Source of the DNA: Filimonas lacunae | GTDB taxonomy: Bacteria > Bacteroidota > Bacteroidia > Chitinophagales > Chitinophagaceae | Assembly: GCF_002355595.1 (NCBI RefSeq) | Contig: NZ_AP017422.1 | Location: 5,026,823-5,090,822 of the forward strand | Length of the DNA stretch: 64,000 nucleotides | Direction of reading: 5' to 3' | In this document: one piece after another, positions 61,266-64,000 of the stretch | How the letters are laid out: each line of letters opens with the position of its first letter | How positions within the stretch are numbered: the stretch's first letter is position 1 | Notes under the pieces: generated by a model | Database searches by the model: none | Seen by the model: the letters and a program-made list of their open reading frames with translations, nothing else | Told to the model about the DNA's origin: nothing | Program-made: the position numbers and the translations under genes

Positions 61266-62702
61266 TTATGCTTTAATAATAGTCTTACTGCTTTTTCTTG
61301 TTTCCCCTACATCCAGTACGAATAGCACACTTACGGCTGCGCATAACAAAAAGATTCCCGCCAGCACAATGGCATAAATGGACTGATTGCCGTACAAATG
61401 CTTTACAATAAAGCCGCCCAGCAATCCATTCACTATTTGCGGCAGGGTAATAAAGAAATTGAATATGCCCATATAAATACCCAGCTTGCCTGCCGGTATA
61501 GCGCCGCTTAATATTACATACGGCATGGCCAATATACTGGCCCATGCCAACCCTACTCCTATCATAGACCAGGTAAGCATTTCGGGATCTTTAATAAAGT
61601 AAATAGAGATTAACCCAATGCCGCCTGCGGTTAATGAAAACGCGTGTGTGGCTTTACGTCCAATGAATTTAGCCAGCACAGGCAACAGCAAGGCATACAC
61701 AGCTGCTACCAGGTTATAAGTACCAAAAGCCGCACTTACTTTATTGCCGGCAGTGTTATAAGCAACAGAATGCGTGTCGGCGCCTGATAAGCCATATACA
61801 TGGGTAGCTACTGCATCGGTAGTAAACACCCACATGCTAAACAACGCAAACCAGCTAAAAAACTGCACCAGCCCCAGCTGTCGCATCGTAACAGGCATCG
61901 TTTTAAAATCGGTAAAAATCTGTTGCAGGCCACTATGCTTTGCCACTTTAGGTTGATCAAACTCACCTGCCACAGGCTCCACCTCTGCTGCGGGCACTGC
62001 ATCCGGCTTAGCGTGATACCGCTCATATTCTTCCGGTGGATATTCTTTAGAAAAGAATACGGTAACCAGGATAGCGATGACAAATACAACTGCACCTATA
62101 TAAAACGACCAGGTAATATTATCTGCCACATGCGTGGCATCACCTACCTGCGATACTCCCAAATCTGCCAGCCAGCCAGGCAGGTAAGAACCGGCAACCG
62201 CACCTACGCCTATTAAAAAAGTTTGGATAGCAAACCCTTGCGTACGCTGCGAGTCGGGCAGGTTATCTGCCACCAGTGCGCGAAAGGGTTCCATAGCCAC
62301 ATTAAAAGAAGCATCCATTATCATTACCATACCTGCCCCTACCCATAGGGCCGGAACGATAGCAGACAAAGCAGCGGAATTAGGTAAAAACACCAGTGCC
62401 AGGGACGACAACAAAGCACCGGTAAGAAAGTAAGGTTTACGACGGCCCAAACGGTTCCAGGTTCTATCACTGTAATGACCTATCAGCGGCTGTACAATCA
62501 TGCCTATCAATGGGGCTACAATCCAGAACATAGGCAACTGCTCTACATCCGCGCCAAAAGAACGTAATATGCGACTGGTATTACCATTTTGCAAAGCAAA
62601 GCCAAACTGTATTCCTAAAAACCCCACACTCATCGTAAAAATCTGCGGCAGGCTTAAACGTGGTTTAACGGAAGGCGAAGACGGTGAGGTTGAAAGCGAC
62701 AT
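61266..62702 (-). CDS. SLC45-type MFS sugar transporter
   Basis: A 478-residue inner-membrane transporter with 12 predicted helices. The motifs SVGFLGIQFGFALQNGNTSR, IGHYSDRTWNRLGRRKPYFL and ILAMPYVILSGAIP match the GPH/SLC45 group that moves maltose or other disaccharides with protons. The central loop is charged and rich in Glu and Pro (about 215-265). It precedes the amylase gene by 14 bases and follows glgC on the same strand, consistent with an alpha-glucan uptake operon. Confidence 0.9.
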   Translation of the reverse strand: MSLSTSPSSPSVKPRLSLPQIFTMSVGFLGIQFGFALQNGNTSRILRSFGADVEQLPMFWIVAPLIGMIVQPLIGHYSDRTWNRLGRRKPYFLTGALLSSLALVFLPNSAALSAIVPALWVGAGMVMIMDASFNVAMEPFRALVADNLPDSQRTQGFAIQTFLIGVGAVAGSYLPGWLADLGVSQVGDATHVADNITWSFYIGAVVFVIAILVTVFFSKEYPPEEYERYHAKPDAVPAAEVEPVAGEFDQPKVAKHSGLQQIFTDFKTMPVTMRQLGLVQFFSWFALFSMWVFTTDAVATHVYGLSGADTHSVAYNTAGNKVSAAFGTYNLVAAVYALLLPVLAKFIGRKATHAFSLTAGGIGLISIYFIKDPEMLTWSMIGVGLAWASILAMPYVILSGAIPAGKLGIYMGIFNFFITLPQIVNGLLGGFIVKHLYGNQSIYAIVLAGIFLLCAAVSVLFVLDVGETRKSSKTIIKA

Positions 62703-62754
62703 AACAATCGTTTAGGTTACAAAAGTGTGTAAAAACTACATATTGCCCAAGCGA

Positions 62755-62784
62755 ATTAAAAAAAACATCCTGTAAAGGATGTTA
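62755..62784 (-). terminator. glgC terminator
   Basis: On the minus strand AACATCC pairs with GGATGTT around TTTACA, followed by six more Ts. It lies about 25 bases past the glgC stop and before the transporter gene, so the two transcripts may be separate. Confidence 0.85.
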
Positions 62785-62808
62785 ATTATAGAGTTCAGAA
62801 AAGCCGGT

Positions 62809-64000
62809 TTATCCGATGGTGAAGCCGTTTTCCAGCACAGCACCTTTTTTCACCACTACAATACCATCTTTAATAGTATACAGGGGATGATCGGTATTTT
62901 CCAGATCGGTACTGCCGTTAATTCTTACACCATGACCAATGCGGCAATTTTTATCGATAATAGCGTTGTTAATAAAACAATCTTCTCCAATACCCAGCTC
63001 CGGTATACCACTTTGTCTTTTCAATTCAATGGTTTCGAGGGTTTCGTAGAAATCGTTACCCATTACATACGCGCTTTCAATGCTGGTGCCTTTACCTATG
63101 CGGGCGCGGATACCTATTACACTGTTGCTTATTTTGCTGCCCAGGATAATAGAACCTTCTACAATAATAGAATTATGAATAGCAGGACCACTAATTTTTG
63201 CCGGCGGCAGCATTCTGGCGCGGGTAAAAATAGTTTTGGTTCTGTCGAACAGGTTAAACTCCGGAATATCCTTGGTTAATGCAATATTGGCTTCAAAGAA
63301 GGAATAAATATTTCCGATATCTGTCCAGTACCCATCATACTGATAACTGGCTACCCGGTAACGCGAAATACTTTGCGGAATAATTTCTTTTCCGAAATCA
63401 GGATAATCCGGAAAATCGCCTTTCAGAATTTGTTGTAAGGTGCTGCGATTGAAGATATAAATACCCATCGAAGCGAGGTAATTTCTCCCCACACCTTGCA
63501 TCTCTTCTCCGGTGTCGCTTACCCATTCAGGCAGCAATTCCTTCTTCGGCTTTTCAATGAAAGAAGAAATCAAACCTTCTTCATCCACCTTTAAAATACC
63601 GAAGTCCGAAGCATCCCTGTCAGTTACCGGAATGGTAGCGATAGAAATGTCTGCACCACGGGCGCGGTGATCGTTAATCATAGCCTGAAAATCCATCTGG
63701 TACAGCTGATCGCCGCTGAGAATTAACAGGTGTTCAAAATCAAAGTTGTAGATATGACGCAGGCTTTGCCTTACTGCATCGGCTGTTCCCTGAAACCAGC
63801 CTGGGTTATCGGGGGTTTGTTCTGCTGCCAGGATGTCTACAAAACCAGTACTGAACGAGTTAAACTGGTAAGTGTTTTTAATGTGCTTGTTAAGGGAAGC
63901 GGAATTGAACTGTGTTAACACAAACATGCGGTTGATATTTGAGTTAATACAGTTACTGATGGGAATATCCACCAGTCGGTATTTCCCGGCTATAGGCACT
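62809..64000 (-). CDS. glgC: Glucose-1-phosphate adenylyltransferase (5' part missing at window end)
   Basis: Makes ADP-glucose for glycogen synthesis. The visible 396 residues begin in the nucleotidyltransferase domain at PIAGKYRLVDIPISNCINSN. GWFQGTADAVRQSL, ILSGDQLYQMDF and SFIEKPKKELLPEW are all diagnostic. A C-terminal left-handed beta-helix follows (GSIILGSKISNSVIGIRARIG, NCRIGHGVRINGS). The true start lies upstream, beyond 64000. It sits with the transporter and amylase genes and points to storage of imported glucan as glycogen. Confidence 0.96.
   Translation of the reverse strand, partial: VPIAGKYRLVDIPISNCINSNINRMFVLTQFNSASLNKHIKNTYQFNSFSTGFVDILAAEQTPDNPGWFQGTADAVRQSLRHIYNFDFEHLLILSGDQLYQMDFQAMINDHRARGADISIATIPVTDRDASDFGILKVDEEGLISSFIEKPKKELLPEWVSDTGEEMQGVGRNYLASMGIYIFNRSTLQQILKGDFPDYPDFGKEIIPQSISRYRVASYQYDGYWTDIGNIYSFFEANIALTKDIPEFNLFDRTKTIFTRARMLPPAKISGPAIHNSIIVEGSIILGSKISNSVIGIRARIGKGTSIESAYVMGNDFYETLETIELKRQSGIPELGIGEDCFINNAIIDKNCRIGHGVRINGSTDLENTDHPLYTIKDGIVVVKKGAVLENGFTIG

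Noticed and set aside
1-64000. CRISPR arrays, tRNA/rRNA genes, insertion sequences and prophage
   Set aside because: Intergenic stretches were read on both strands; no regularly spaced repeats, cloverleaf-type sequences, transposases, integrases or phage structural genes were recognised.

Overview
The window is chromosomal DNA from a member of the Bacteroidota. The best fit is the Chitinophagaceae (Chitinophaga, Niastella or Filimonas type). I infer this from a SusC/SusD pair, a type IX secretion C-terminal domain, DUF5686, DUF1599 and DUF4272 proteins, LytS/LytTR two-component proteins, and Bacteroidota-type promoters (TAnnTTTG). No rRNA, tRNA, CRISPR array, integrase or transposase was recognised. 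About fifty genes cover more than 90 percent of the sequence.

Layout. 1-3.6 kb: sensor kinase/LytTR regulator pair, dapD and an acid-phosphatase lipoprotein. 4.2-10.2 kb: a SusC/SusD nutrient uptake pair with palindromes upstream, then an uncharacterised secreted protein on the other strand. 10.6-13.5 kb: an AT-richer accessory patch of poorly characterised genes. It holds a small protein of unknown family, a DUF4272 lipoprotein with a partner gene, a 57-codon gene translationally coupled to an ADP-ribosyltransferase-like protein (candidate toxin-antitoxin pair), and a hairpin resembling domain V of a group II intron. 13.5-23.7 kb: dnaK, a sorbosone-dehydrogenase-like lipoprotein, a DUF5686 outer-membrane protein, GtrA, argS, a small beta-barrel protein and an HPP membrane protein.

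23.7-28.2 kb: a ClC channel/antiporter, an arginine-deiminase-like enzyme and a CtlX-type citrulline hydrolase, all co-oriented. Together the two enzymes could turn arginine into ornithine with release of ammonia. 28.2-33.4 kb: an RmlD-like reductase, a peptide-type ABC binding protein, an M1 peptidase and an NlpC/P60 lipoprotein. 33.5-43.3 kb: housekeeping genes, including dnaE, ribH, pdhA, and recF with a DUF721 (DciA-like) gene. 43.6-46 kb: a large secreted protein with a gliding-motility/T9SS C-terminal domain. 46.1-59.3 kb: CBS protein, orphan ABC permease, DoxX-family protein, DUF1599, folP, a phosphodiesterase-like protein, FKBP isomerase, nrnA-type phosphoesterase, ndk, a UbiD-family decarboxylase, a GH15 glucoamylase, coaD and pyrB. 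59.4-64 kb: a periplasmic GH13 amylase, an SLC45-type sugar transporter and glgC (cut by the window end), which reads as an alpha-glucan breakdown, import and glycogen storage set.

Three points deserve attention: the coupled small gene plus ART-like gene; the solitary domain-V-like hairpin; and a recurrent promoter arrangement in which TAnnTTTG sits only 3-4 bases before the start codon of recF, folP, the DUF721 gene, the ClC gene and the ubiD-family gene, implying leaderless transcripts.
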